The position numbers and the translations under genes were made by a program. The notes below the pieces were generated by a model, which worked only from the letters and a program-made list of their open reading frames with translations, had not been told where the DNA came from and searched no databases. From the NCBI GenBank assembly GCA_034190875.2, contig CM067357.1, forward strand, positions 21,045,144-21,109,143: a DNA stretch of 64,000 nucleotides, given 5' to 3'. Source of the stretch: Urechis unicinctus (Eukaryota > Annelida > Polychaeta > Xenopneusta > Urechidae). Below, one piece after another: positions 13,001-24,590 of the stretch (positions within the stretch are counted from its first letter, which is position 1; the number at the start of each line of letters is the position of its first letter).

Positions 13001-16000
13001 ACAGAATGCAATGGCATAAAGTGTTTGTCTTTAACTCAAGTCGATCTTCTGGATCCATCGTATATGATGTGCATTGCGATGATCACACAGTCAGATCTTA
13101 ACATGACTTGTGAATATAACTGTTTCCTTCTTCATAGCCGAGGCGTAATTACGACTCCTTTGGACCATAGCTCACTGCAGCCACACACGGCCACGCGATT
13201 TAGACTGGCAATATTTGTCCAATTCTCATACTGGGATAGCGGAAGATCATTGTGTAATCGACCAAATACCGCTCAAACTACTATTCATTACAAATGTATA
13301 TGTACGCATCTGGTTCATAATTATTAGCGTTCGAATACTGTCAGTTTTTAACATCTATATGTGTTTATTATGTTCGATCATTTGTCATATTGGCCAGTCA
13401 TGTTTGGTCCGCAAACTGCTTCCCTAAGTAAATCAACAACATCGTGGCCTCCCGAGGCTTTGACGTCTGAGAATAAGAAATAAAATTGATTTTGTTTATT
13501 GAAAATTTATGCCGCATCCCCGTTTCAGCCGGATAAAAACCAGTTAGGTCTGTGACGAATGGCCAATATTGGGAACCCAGCCATTGACGGGTTGCAAGTT
13601 GTAATGAAAGGTATTATTATTTGAGTCACGAACAGACGGCGACATTCTGTGTTTTGTTCTGATTGCCTGAGGTGAAATTTATTCTTTTTGTCTAGAATAT
13701 GTAAGCAGCGAAGTCAATCTGTCACACGTCGGGTTCTCAATAATGTTGATTGATTGTTCTCAGGCTAATGACCTCTTTTGTATGTGGTTGTGTTCTGATC
13801 CAGCTGTCACCTAATTATTTTTTCTCTATGTCCACCTCTTGACTGTCCTGGCTCTGTGGCTAACTGGCATCAAGTTTGACTTCAGTCTGAGCGCAGATGT
13901 GTGCAGCTCAACGTCAACAACGGGCTCCTTTGGATGTCTTCAGAAGAAAATCCGAATATTTACAACGCCATCTATCTAAACTTGCATTTTGCTATGATCG
14001 GATGATTGGAGTCACAACTATCAATGAATGTACGCCAAGCATGCTACATTTTTGACAAATAGGGTATATGCGTAATTTTGATTCCTCAATGGCAAACAAG
14101 CCATACCAAACTGAGACACCTTCGCCCAGAACCTCTGCCATAACAGTTCGCCATAACATTTAATCATTCGATATGTGTGAATCAACATAACATTAAGAGA
14201 AGGGTTCATTAATCTCCTTCTTAAATGTCAATTACCAACGCATGATACTACTGCTGCCCCTGTATTAACTACACAGCTACCCACATTGCTGAAAGGAAAT
14301 GATATTATGCTGAACAGAGACTTGTTTTTACTGATACAGAACAGTCATAATGAACAAAAAAACCTATATACTAAACCAGGAGGTAATCAAATGAGCAGTG
14401 TTGAAATCATTCACATTGTCTACTCTGCATCATCAACTTCTCGTGTTGTCAAACAGACTGCAGTGGCTCTTCTAACAAATGCTATATATAGATTTCTTAA
14501 ACCCTTAGCACACATTTATTACGTAGTGTGTTGAGCTCTTGGCCTTCGTCTGTCGCATATTAGCTGAACGTTAACGTTGGTAGAAGCGCAAGAGTAATCT
14601 CTGGGATTTCCTGTCAGTTAAGTGTTCCAAATGTCAATAATAATTAAATATATTAGGATAAACACTAAAGCCGCAATGTGGAAAAGCAGGATTTACCTCT
14701 ACATTATGTGACAACTTCATAAACATTTGTTCTTATTTCTATATGGCAATGAAGTCATGAATAAAAACCACATCCATTGTTCAAATAGCTCATTTGATTC
14801 ACTGCTTAGTAATTGCTCCGCATATCAAAAGACCCTAACTTACAGGAATTATTCTGTCCATTAATATTTTAACCAATTCCATTCCCGTACAAGGCCGTTC
14901 TTGATTTGAGTCATTTGGTTTACACTTGATACAACTAAAAGAGGAGCTACTCATAAATATCAGCCTTTATAGTTGATACTTGTTAATAATTAATATGCGA
15001 CAATATGTTGCAACTGTCAAATATATTCCATTTGTCAAGGTTGTAATACCGCGTATACTCTCGTAGTATATTTGTGTGTTCGAAGCGGCCAGGTATGATG
15101 TATGAGATTCTTCATATCTGTGTTGAGTCTTATGTGAAATCATCGTGATTACCTAGTATTGTACAGGCGCTGCAGATTAATTATGCAAGAAGTCTTTCCT
15201 TTTCATCCAAAACAAGCAATGACGCCATTACCGGGTGCAGGTATGCTGCGCTAGCGACACATACCATTCACATCTGATAAGTAAGCATTTCGATCTAGCA
15301 ATGATGTGAAAGGGGTTCTCTTAAGCACCTTACTAATTACAATAATGGAGTGATTATTTTTTTTTATGAACGTAGACGATTAACCAGCCTAGCCGAAGCC
15401 CAGTTACGACCGTGCACTCTCGGTTGATATTTCCATAAAGAGTAGAGCCCCGACACAGCAAACACTTTGTTTCTCATTGGTCGTTTTAGAAGCTAGAATT
15501 TTGTTCTAGTGTTATATATTTTGGAAAATATTTTGCTCAGCGACAATATAAGAGAGCAACAGGTAATGCACCATGTATGGATACCTGTGCCACTGACTTC
15601 CCAGGTTGTCTGCTCCCAGATTGATATTGTGACGCATGTGGCTATTGAGACAGAATAGTGTTGCCCTTAGATGTGCACCATAATCAGCATTCAGAATATA
15701 CAGAAAAATACGTTAACCACAACAGTAAGCTAAAAGATAAACAGAAGCAGGTGCAATTCCCAATCTCATTCTTAAGCGTCTTTGGCTGATGGGATGAATC
15801 TCAATAGGCTACCGATATTTTCAAATATCTTAAGCTGTGTTTTGTAATATTGTCCTGTTTGATTAGTAGCTGTGTTTTATCTGTTTCGATGTTTTGATAC
15901 TGTAATGACATATGTATTGAAATGGTTTCCCTATTTAACGAACGAAAACTAGGGAGGGGCCAATGGTTCAAATTATGTTTTTAGCTTGTCCACAATGCAT

Positions 16001-16671
16001 TATGGTTTTAGCAAATATTGGTTACAATGTACAATTATCTCATTTCTACATTATTCAATTCAATGGTTCAACGCACCCCCTGATTACGTGATAATAGCCA
16101 CACCAATATTGACCTAACTGATCAAATATAACTCTATTTCTTGCTCTTGTTATGAGTTTGGTTCTCCATGTCAATGATTGCCAGGTCTACTCGTTCACAA
16201 TATCCACACTATTAGATAAAACAATTGATTAAAACATAGACTTAATGTTTTGAGTGAAACCGTAATGACAATAAGAAGTCATTTCCAACTCCAGACTGAG
16301 CATCATTGGAAGAACCAAGGCTGGCTAGTCACGTCAGCTCAGCGGAACTGTTTCGTTATAGAAATCAACGTCAAGGTAACATTCTGAAGCATGAAATTGT
16401 GTTGATTGGCAATCAATGCTGCGTCTCAGTAAACGTTGTGAAAAGTGTGCCATCATTCTGAAATTCGTCGAAAACGGCACTCCAGCAGCAGCGAAGCTGA
16501 AAATAGACTGATTGTGCCAACATTCCTAATTCCGGCGACTACGGCATCCTGACGGAAGAGAAGTTAATTTGTAGTTGATTCATGCTCAGATTTTTCACGA
16601 CAACAGATCAAAGTATGCATTGGATCGCATCTAAGCTATATATTACGTTGTTTTGACAAACTCACTGTTGG

Positions 16672-17728
16672 CTCTCAATGTGTAGTACACCCCATATAAC
16701 TGTGGGTTTGCCCTCATTCAGGTTATGAAAGGTAACTGCCAAGATCCAGCTGCTCTGTGGCGACATGTTTGTCTAACAGGAGAGCCATCCATGTATTGTA
16801 ATCATCATAACTCATTGCCGGCGTTGTAACGTTTTATTCATAAAAGTGACGTAATCCTCTCGCCCATGATATCTCTGGAAAGCGACTGTGCTTATCAACA
16901 ACAATCTATTTGGATTTTTGATATCATGCTGATATTCATTTGCAAATCCAACTTAAATGACGAACATAATCATACATGAAGACACGCATGATTACAAAGA
17001 TTGTTAATAGCATGTACAACGGTAACCATTATAAAACTCCTTTCACATAAAGCCATGTCGAAGGTTCAAGCGCTTCAAACGAAATAAAATTGGAGCCGTA
17101 CATTGTTCAGGCATCCCTGCATTTCTGTGAGACTTAGTCATAGATACCACTGGTAAAGCCTCCCAAACATTATGCATCTCACCAGGTGAACGAGATTTCA
17201 TAACGCCTGATTTGTTAATGGTCCTAACTTGTCTTGGTATGGGTTTTGAATTACTAAGTGCAATGTATGAAAGTCGAATAACGTCACTGTTCATTATGGA
17301 TGATGTGTCCCATGTGACGCACCATGACACAGCAGTAGCACGATCAGACACGTTCGCTTTAAACATGGAGGAATATAAAGATAATTATAGCACACAAAAT
17401 GATGTGCAAAGTGTGTGCTCACTACTAACCAGAATTTATGCATTTTACTCTACACAAATGTTTCAACTTGAACGGGCTATTTAATGTCGACAAACAGCAA
17501 ACTCGATCATGTACGTTATGATGTCTTTTGCATTACTAGCCATGACAAAGCCGGCCGCAACTGAAAAATGCAATATCATTAAGGGTCAAACAATCTCATG
17601 AAATTAACATTGTTAATCATATCAACGTGATTTACAGCTATGTAGGGTAGCGACAACAAATGAAGAGACCTCCGCCAAGATCCAGTGCCACAAATCTAAT
17701 TTCATAAGAAAGCGAAAGCGCTAATTTG
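16672..17728. other. Extra 1.05-kb segment present in copy 2 and absent from copy 1
   Basis: Left of it, …GTTGGCTCTC at 16660-16670 matches copy 1 near 7875-7890. Right of it, …TATGGTAACTTTACGTCAG at about 17733 matches copy 1 near 7903. Either it was inserted into copy 2 or deleted from copy 1. It holds open stretches on both strands (17043-17366 minus, 17212-17484 plus) that overlap each other and show no family I know. No terminal inverted repeats or target duplication were evident at the edges. Confidence 0.55.
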
Positions 17729-17734
17729 CCTTAT

Positions 17735-18140
17735 GGTAACTTTACGTCAGTATTCACTGAAAAGAAAGCAGGACTCTCTGAGCCAGTTGCATTATTCAAC
17801 AGCAGTGATGCGGAAAAACTAGAGACAAGATTCTATTCAGTTAAGACGTAAATCTGAATTAGCGTTTGGAATGCTCTATGCGACCGGTTATGTGCATGAT
17901 CAAAATATAGAAAACCCATTATGCCACATCCTAGTCTACGTGCCTCGGTTGGTCCCAAGCTGGCATATTTGCTAGCGGAATTTCAACTGCGTTTCAACTG
18001 CAGCACAGCAAAGTATTATCATCCAAGAAAAAACGTGAAATATTATCCTGTTATGTGCAGAACGGGCCTTATTTTAAGCCGGTATTATTATCAGGTATCC
18101 TTCATAAACTTTAATGTAGCAGCAATGCGGTTGATGAGTT
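17735..18140 (+). pseudogene. Decayed protein-coding remnant (unknown family), copy 2
   Basis: This is the counterpart of 7905-8290. The Glu/Leu-rich stretch at about 17737-17850 and the stretch ending in the KREILSCYV-type segment at about 17960-18115 are still visible, with frame changes that differ from copy 1. Independent lesions in both copies mean that neither is a working gene. The matching CEKC-type piece lies separately at 16390-16510. Confidence 0.35.
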
Positions 18141-20339
18141 AAATAGCGTTTGATCGTTTGTATTCATCATTGCTGTACAGGCTGTATTACCTATCATAAC
18201 ATTGATGCGAAGATAGAATGGATAGGTGTGGTGCTATAAAATTGCTCTTTGATATAAAAAGCAGGGGACCTTGATTGCTTATAAAGAGGAATTACATGAA
18301 TGACGAATTTTAAAAACGGTTCTATCTAATTAAATATTGCTTGTTCAAGGCAATTCCCGCGAGCGTGGCATGAATCATTTTTATATTGAATGATTTTTAG
18401 AGACTTCCATTACACCAATAATCGATCCATTATCTCGCAGAAACTCTTTGATATTGAGTCCTTTGTTTATTATAAAAGTCGCGGCGAATTAATAATATCT
18501 TATATATGAGGCTATATACGGCAGTGTTTAAACTTCACAACACAATAAGACAATTAATAAGAAGCTATATCTGTTACACATAATGGATCGTCTTTCCTAG
18601 CTTTCTGAACATAGGATCAGCAAACCATTCGTAATCATGGTTCGTCATGGTAACATAAGCATTTATACATTTCACCTCCATTTACTCTCACATTACCTCA
18701 GCGCGGTTACTTGTCCTTTAATCACGAAATTATTAATGCTCCTCCATGTGCCAATTAGATTTTCTATCATCGATAATGTACCGTTATATGTCAATGGACG
18801 TAGAGATTAAAAGGTACTTATTTCAGCTGAATATATCCTCACAAGTAAAAGGTTATAAGATCACTGGCAGATGTTGATATCGCATTTTACAGGCATCAGA
18901 CAGCTTTTTACAAATGTGCATATGAACGTTTATTTTTCTAACACCTCAGTGTGGCAGCACTAAGTTGAGGATATAATTAGACGCATGCAAGGAATACTCA
19001 TTGATCAACTCATAAGGGTAAGACACGCTGTTTTCAGTCACCCTAAATTGCTTTTGGAACTAAGACCAATCATCAAACCAATGAGCGATAGTAGGACTAT
19101 ATCCATGACTTGGTCTTAGTCACCATGATACTGTATTCCTGGAGATGTTGTTGATGGTGCCTGCAATGATAGCAATTCGGCAATTAGAGGCCAGGTATTG
19201 CTTGAGAAGAAACTGTTATTGGAACCACGACAAACTACACTGTCGTGAATATCGTACAATCAACATCACAGGTGAATAAATTACCCTGTTGTTCAGACAG
19301 AGACAACACTGATAACGATTTATGATTCAGTCATCAATCATGCTATTCTATATGATCACATTCTACACTTTGTATAGCATTTTGGTGGGCACAATATATC
19401 TCAACGAATTGTGCACATAGTTTAACCTATGTGATTTGTGTCGGAGAATGCGGCCAGCTTTGTGTTGCTCACAGACATAAGACAATTTACAAACCTTTGA
19501 TACTTCATATCCCATGCCCGTCCAATTCCAGTGAACTGTCTGTCCGGTTGGTGGGTTTTTAAGTTGCCGTGGAAAAATATCAGTTGATATATTGGCTTAG
19601 GGCGTTAGAGAGTTGTCAGTGAGTGATCATGGGTTCTGTAGCATCATTCAACTTTTATCAAAGATGTCTCCGGTTCACTGCAGCTTGGTCCTTATAGCCT
19701 TCTATGTCACTCTGTTACTTAAACGTAACCCGATATGCTCGTTTTTATGCATGGCTGTATGATGTACCTGGTCGTTTACCTGAGGCTTAGAATGAGCACT
19801 GACATGCTGTTTAATTGTTGTCTACGCTGATTGTCGCCTCTCATCTCACACGTTTCGTTATTGCCCTTTATCTTTCATAAAACACAAACAACGTCCTCCC
19901 ATCGTATAAGTGATAGTGTCTTTTAGCTTTCATACATGCATAAACACTTAAGTAGTATTCAAAGTTGAAGCACAAATAAGTGCATGAATTAAACTTGGCT
20001 GGGAATTTGGCCACGGTTTCAATCGTCAATGTGTCATATCATGATAAATGCTAAGGTACAGTGCGCTAACGTCAGCCATATGGTACATAATGTTTACCTA
20101 CAAGTGTGCAGGCCAATCATGTAAAGAGTCGTTTTTTGTTACCCAGAAATTTATCCAAGCTGGAGGGCGCTCGTTACAATGCCCATCGCACGAAATATCA
20201 TAGGTTATGGTATTATTAACATGGTCAGTATTACATCTGAGGTTCAATGAATGTACAACACAGCTAAAACATATTTGTCATACAATATGCCATCACTAAT
20301 GACATACATTATTATCCTCATCACTACATCATTTTACAG

Positions 20340-20534
20340 GTGTCTAAGTAGCTACTGTCAACCAATAGCAGAGGTTGAAGATTATGTATGCAGTATGGAG
20401 TTTCATGGAGTCATTACATCTCTAGAAAATTGCCCCATTCCAATTGGTTTAAGAACAATCTATGTGAACTCTTGAACCTTGCAAGTGGCATATTTCTCCT
20501 ACAGACAACAATTGTCAGATAATGATGTACAAAG
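20340..20534 (+). pseudogene. P2X7 'ballast'-like exon, broken copy in unit 2
   Basis: The acceptor TTTTACAG precedes the same cysteine-rich start as 10292. The donor CAAAG|GTGAAG ends it at 20534. The internal deletion and the premature TGA near 20473 are shared with unit 1. Near the 3' end a further run of bases is missing compared with 10292-10495. Confidence 0.55.
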
Positions 20535-21229
20535 GTGAAGGAATTGTTTATTATTATCTTACTACCACATACATATGTACAGAGGCTTACAGTCATTATC
20601 ATCAATTTCAATATACTAATTGAAACCTGTTTGACAGAAAAACTTTTGAGCATGGAAACATCAACATTGTCATTTTACAGGTTCCAGCCATTTCTTCAAA
20701 GCATGTGCATGCACTGGTGCTGTCAAGGTCAAATATTGATAAAGTGATGGATTGGCTTCCATCATTTGGGTGCACCTATCCATGGAGTCAGAAGGATGCA
20801 TAGAATTGTCTTCAGTACCATGAGTTTGTTCAGATTTACCTATCTGACAGGCACCCCTTGAACATCCAGTGACATACATATTTGTCAACCATATAGTTGT
20901 CATAGCTAGCCATAGGTGCTTCCAGAATCTGTTTATCAATGACAAAACTAGTTATATCAGTGCTATTTCAATAAATATTGTGGACAAAATAGACAAATAC
21001 CTAGGGTCTATTCAATATTATATGCATAACAATTGTTCAATGGCCACAACCACTCCTTGCCCTTGTGGAATGCATCAGCTAAATCAATCTTCTGAATTAT
21101 CATATTTATATAGATCCATGATATTGCTGCAAGGTCAAACTGTATTGTATCCTCTACACAAGACAAAGGGCTATTTGATTAATATTAATGCAACAAGTCT
21201 CAATCTCTGCTTCTCTCTCATGATATAGG

Positions 21230-21532
21230 CAGGTTGGCTTTTCTTGGGCTGGGGTGGCCTGACAGCAGAGGCCTTCGCAAAAAGAGTACGAACAGCATCT
21301 GCCTTCAAAACCAGTTTACAGCTTGTTAGACTATCAAACCAAGCTCTTCTCTAAGTTTCGATGCCGGCTCAAAACATCACTCAGTTAAATGAAGCAAGAC
21401 CACGAGTACTTGCCCGGGCCCGGCCGTTTGTCTACCTGGCCAGTCCATTGTTTCATTATCAGGAAACTTGAACAAGCTCATGCCATCTAGACTTGTACGC
21501 GACCAACGCCCAGCACAACAACGATTAACCAT
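21230..21532 (-). pseudogene. THAP zinc-finger relic, copy 2
   Basis: This is the minus-strand counterpart of 11203-11496, starting at the ATG at 21532. It shows the same Cys-to-Arg change and the same loss of the C-x2-H end. It lies between the ballast relic and the right inverted repeat, as in the other two elements. Confidence 0.5.
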
Positions 21533-22078
21533 CGTGTTTGGCGGTCACAAGATGGGTGAAAACGATCAAATATCACAAAACGAGAGACGATCCCCAACAA
21601 ATTTCAATGTAAACAACGGGGAACTCCCTGCGTCTTTGAGAACGGGATTACTTTGCAGACGGCACATGCCTGGGTCTGACCTAGGTCATGGCTGTCGTAC
21701 CGATTCGTCGAACGCGCTAATATGAGCTGACATTTTATCAAATGTTGGCCTTAACAGATCATATGCGCCGGTTATTTGACAGGTTTGATTTTATTGATCA
21801 CATTGTGAATTGATTTCCGCGGAGTGCCTATTACCGTGCTATAGGCACTTTAATACCAGTTAGGATGCTGTGTGGCAAATTTGAGATGAACTTATGAATT
21901 TCATTTGTAGAAGTTCGAAAGATACAAAGGCTTTCGTGGTCACTGTTCGGTATTATCACCTAATAATAATTTACCAACGATGTCAAAGCAAGGCACATTA
22001 ACTTCCTTCCATCAGTCATTATACAGCGATTTCAAAATGCTGAGCTGCAACAAAACATTTTTTGTTAAATGTATTATT

Positions 22079-22264
22079 TCATATAACAACACTATAAGCA
22101 TTGAGGCGTGCTACGTGCGTTTCATCACAGAAGACATTGACAATGTTTGCCATGTGTACCCGCTGAGCACAACCAGCATTATTACATGACGGCACCATTA
22201 ACATTTCATGATGGATGAGTTCGGACGCGCATTTGATCATTCGGTGTGCCATAAATGGGAACAA
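22079..22264 (-). pseudogene. Conserved minus-strand coding remnant (unknown family), copy 2
   Basis: This 61-codon frame starts MFPFMAHRMIKCASELIHHE, like 12042-12227. The two copies differ at several residues (for example AACAQ versus AGCAQ and ASTVNVFRD versus ANIVNVFCD) but share their length and their end. No start-site or splice context makes it a gene on its own. Confidence 0.35.
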
Positions 22265-22689
22265 TTCGACGCATTCAGCAGTAATAATAATGAAATGAAT
22301 CAGTTTTAAAACAACCGATTACCATGTTCACCTAATCAGGCATTACAACTGGAAGACTTTTACGGAAGTATTTTGGATGTAAATGATACCAGTTATTGGC
22401 GACGTCAATATGTGCTTACTTTCCGTACAAATACGTAGGTAGAATGTGTTATGTTGGGTCTGTGTTGCTCTTTTATTGGTTATCTCACACCGTATATAAG
22501 TGTATTGCGATGCCACATGACCTCTAATAGTATACACATTATCAATGGCAAGGTCCTGCATAAAATAATTCACTTGCATTTGGCTTCAGTTGCCATTGCA
22601 ATTTTTATGCAGAGACATATGCCGCAGTCAGCACATTAACTGGTTTAATAACCGCAATATGCTGATGGCGAAGCGATTACCATTGTAGC

Positions 22690-23050
22690 ATTTGTCGTGT
22701 TGATACAAAAGGAAACTATTACATTACCGTCATATGGTGATTTAATTGACGCAAGCCGAAAATACATATAAATGCATATTGTATTCAATGATTATGAACA
22801 TACTTACACATGTAATTAAGCATTCTTTTATTGACCACAACGCCAGCAAAGCTTCCCCGCAGCGTCCGACACATTTAGGTGCAGGACAGGCGGTTATTTG
22901 CATGAATGCAATGTAAATCACCGGAAAGTCAGATATTGTTTGTGATGATGAGGAACTCGATGATGAAATCAAGCATACTGTCATCATAACGGTGATAAAA
23001 CGCATCATGACAGCAATTTTGAAATATTCAGCAGGAACAGAATGCATTGG
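22690..23050 (+). pseudogene. Decayed acidic protein-like remnant, copy 2
   Basis: This aligns with 12640-13000 and shows the same acidic stretch near 22940-22975 (DDEELDDEIKH type). It carries a short deletion near 22755 that copy 1 lacks. The same block follows in degraded form at 36040-36150. Confidence 0.3.
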
Positions 23051-24049
23051 CATAAAGTATTTGTCTATAACTCATGTCGATCTTCTGGATCCAGTGTATA
23101 TGATGTGCATTGCGTTGATCACACAGACAGATCTTAACATGACTTGTGAATATAACTGTTTCCCTCTACATAGCCGAGGCATAATTACGACTCTTTTTGG
23201 GCTATAGCTCACTGCAGCCACACACGGCCACGCGATTTAGACCGGCAATATTTGTCCAATTCTCATACTAGGATAGCGGAATATCATTGTGTAATCGACC
23301 AAATAGTGCTCAAACTACTATTCATTACAAATTTATATGTACGCATCTGGTTCATAATTACTAGCTTTCGAATACTGTCAGTTTTTAACATCTTTATGGG
23401 TTTATTATGTTCGATCATTTGTCATATTGGCCAGTTGATTTTGTTGATGGAAAATTTATGCAGCATCCCCGTTTCAGCCGAATTGAAACAAGCAAGGTTT
23501 GTGACGAATGGCCAATATTTGGAACCCAGCCGTTGGCGAGTTGCAAGTTCTAATGAAAGGTATTATTATTTCTGTCACGAAAAGACGGCGACATTCTGTG
23601 TTTTGTTCTGATTGCCTGAAGTGGAACGTATTTTGTGTGTCTGGAATATGTAAGTCAATCTGTCACACGTGGGGTTCTCAATAATGTTGATTGACTGTTC
23701 TCGGGTAATTGACCTCTTATCAATGTGGTTCTGTTCTTATCTAGTTGGCACCCATTTATTTCTTCTATATGTCCACCTTGCGACTGCCCTGGCTCCGTGT
23801 CTCAATGTCATCACGTTTGACTTTCGTCTGAGCACAGAGGTGTGCAGCTCCCTTCGATGTCTTCCGAAAAAAACCCGAATATTTACAACGCCATCTATCC
23901 AAACTTGCATCTTGCTATGATCGGATGATTGGAGTCACAATTATGATTGAATGTACGCCAAGCATGCTACATTTTTGATAAATAGGGCATTTGCGTAATT
24001 TTGATTCCCCAATGGCAAACAAGCCATACCAAACCGAGACACCTTCTCT

Positions 24050-24590
24050 CAGAATCTCTAGATGTGCTGGCCTTAAAATTGACACTTGCTCAAATAACCT
24101 CTATTTGTGTAGTGACCTTAAGATTGACAATTTCTCACATAACCTCTATGTGTTTGGTGACCTAAAGATTGACAATTACTCATAGAATATGTATGTGTAA
24201 TGGTGGCCTTAGGTTTGACACTTGCTCACAAAACTTAGATTTGTGTAGGTGGCTGTAGGATTGACACTTGCTTACATAACCTATATATGTGGTGGTGGCC
24301 TTAAGATTGACAATTGCTCACAGACCATATTTCGTGTGTGGTGACCGTAGGAATGAAATTTGCTAGCATAACCTATATGTGTCGCGGTGGCCGTAGGATC
24401 GACACATGCTCACCTAACCTATATGTGTGGTGGTGGCCTTATGATTGACAATTACTCACAGAACATATTTCATGTATGGTGGCCGTAGGAATGACACTTG
24501 CTAGCATAACCTTTGTGTGTGGTGGCCGTGGGATTGACACTTGCTTGAAAAACCTCCACGTGTTGGTGGCATGAGGATTGATTTAATACA
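24050..24590 (+). repeat. 45-bp minisatellite, array 1 (about 12 degenerate units)
   Basis: Units share the cores ATTGACACTTGCTCACA and AACCTCTATGTGTG and a GTGGCC or GTGACC joint, with a period of about 45 bp. Because 45 is a multiple of three, open frames appear by chance. The array sits exactly at the right edge of repeat unit 2. The same family recurs at 27960-29510 and 36648-36765, and a 1-unit stub is visible at 14125-14143 in copy 1. Confidence 0.85.

Larger units (their letters stand above)
5281..14180 (+). repeat. Copy 1 of the 9-10 kb tandem repeat unit
   Basis: From about 5281 (…TTCATTAATCTCC) the sequence can be followed almost continuously in copy 2 starting near 14180. The offset is 8,898 bp at the left end (5388 pairs with 14286) and about 10,040 bp further right (11432 pairs with 21468), because copy 2 holds extra DNA at about 16672-17728. 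Direct head-to-tail order implies a tandem segmental duplication. The unit contains a TIR transposon remnant and several decayed protein-like stretches. I see no intact gene in it. Confidence 0.8.
20178..21849 (+). mobile_element. Degraded TTAA-type (Kolobok-like) DNA transposon, copy in repeat unit 2
   Basis: The right inverted repeat CGTGCTATAGGCACT ends at 21849 and is followed by TTAA (21850-21853). The left end is the mutated AATGCCCATCGCACG at 20178, after TTAC. The internal order matches the copy at 10102-11808. The lesions are also largely shared with that copy, including the lost CIDQHPGF segment and the TGA in place of Trp, so most of the decay predates the segmental duplication. 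Confidence 0.75.
14181..24050 (+). repeat. Copy 2 of the 9-10 kb tandem repeat unit
   Basis: The unit restarts near 14181 with the same text as 5281 onward and can be followed to about 23990, where it runs into a 45-bp minisatellite. It is about 1 kb longer than copy 1 because of extra DNA at about 16672-17728. Copy 2 keeps the transposon relic (20178-21849), the minus-strand remnant (22079-22264) and the acidic plus-strand remnant (about 22690-23030). Confidence 0.8.

Noticed and set aside
17043..17484. Overlapping frames of 107 codons (minus) and 90 codons (plus)
   Set aside because: They overlap each other antisense, lie in a segment absent from the sister copy, and match no family I know.
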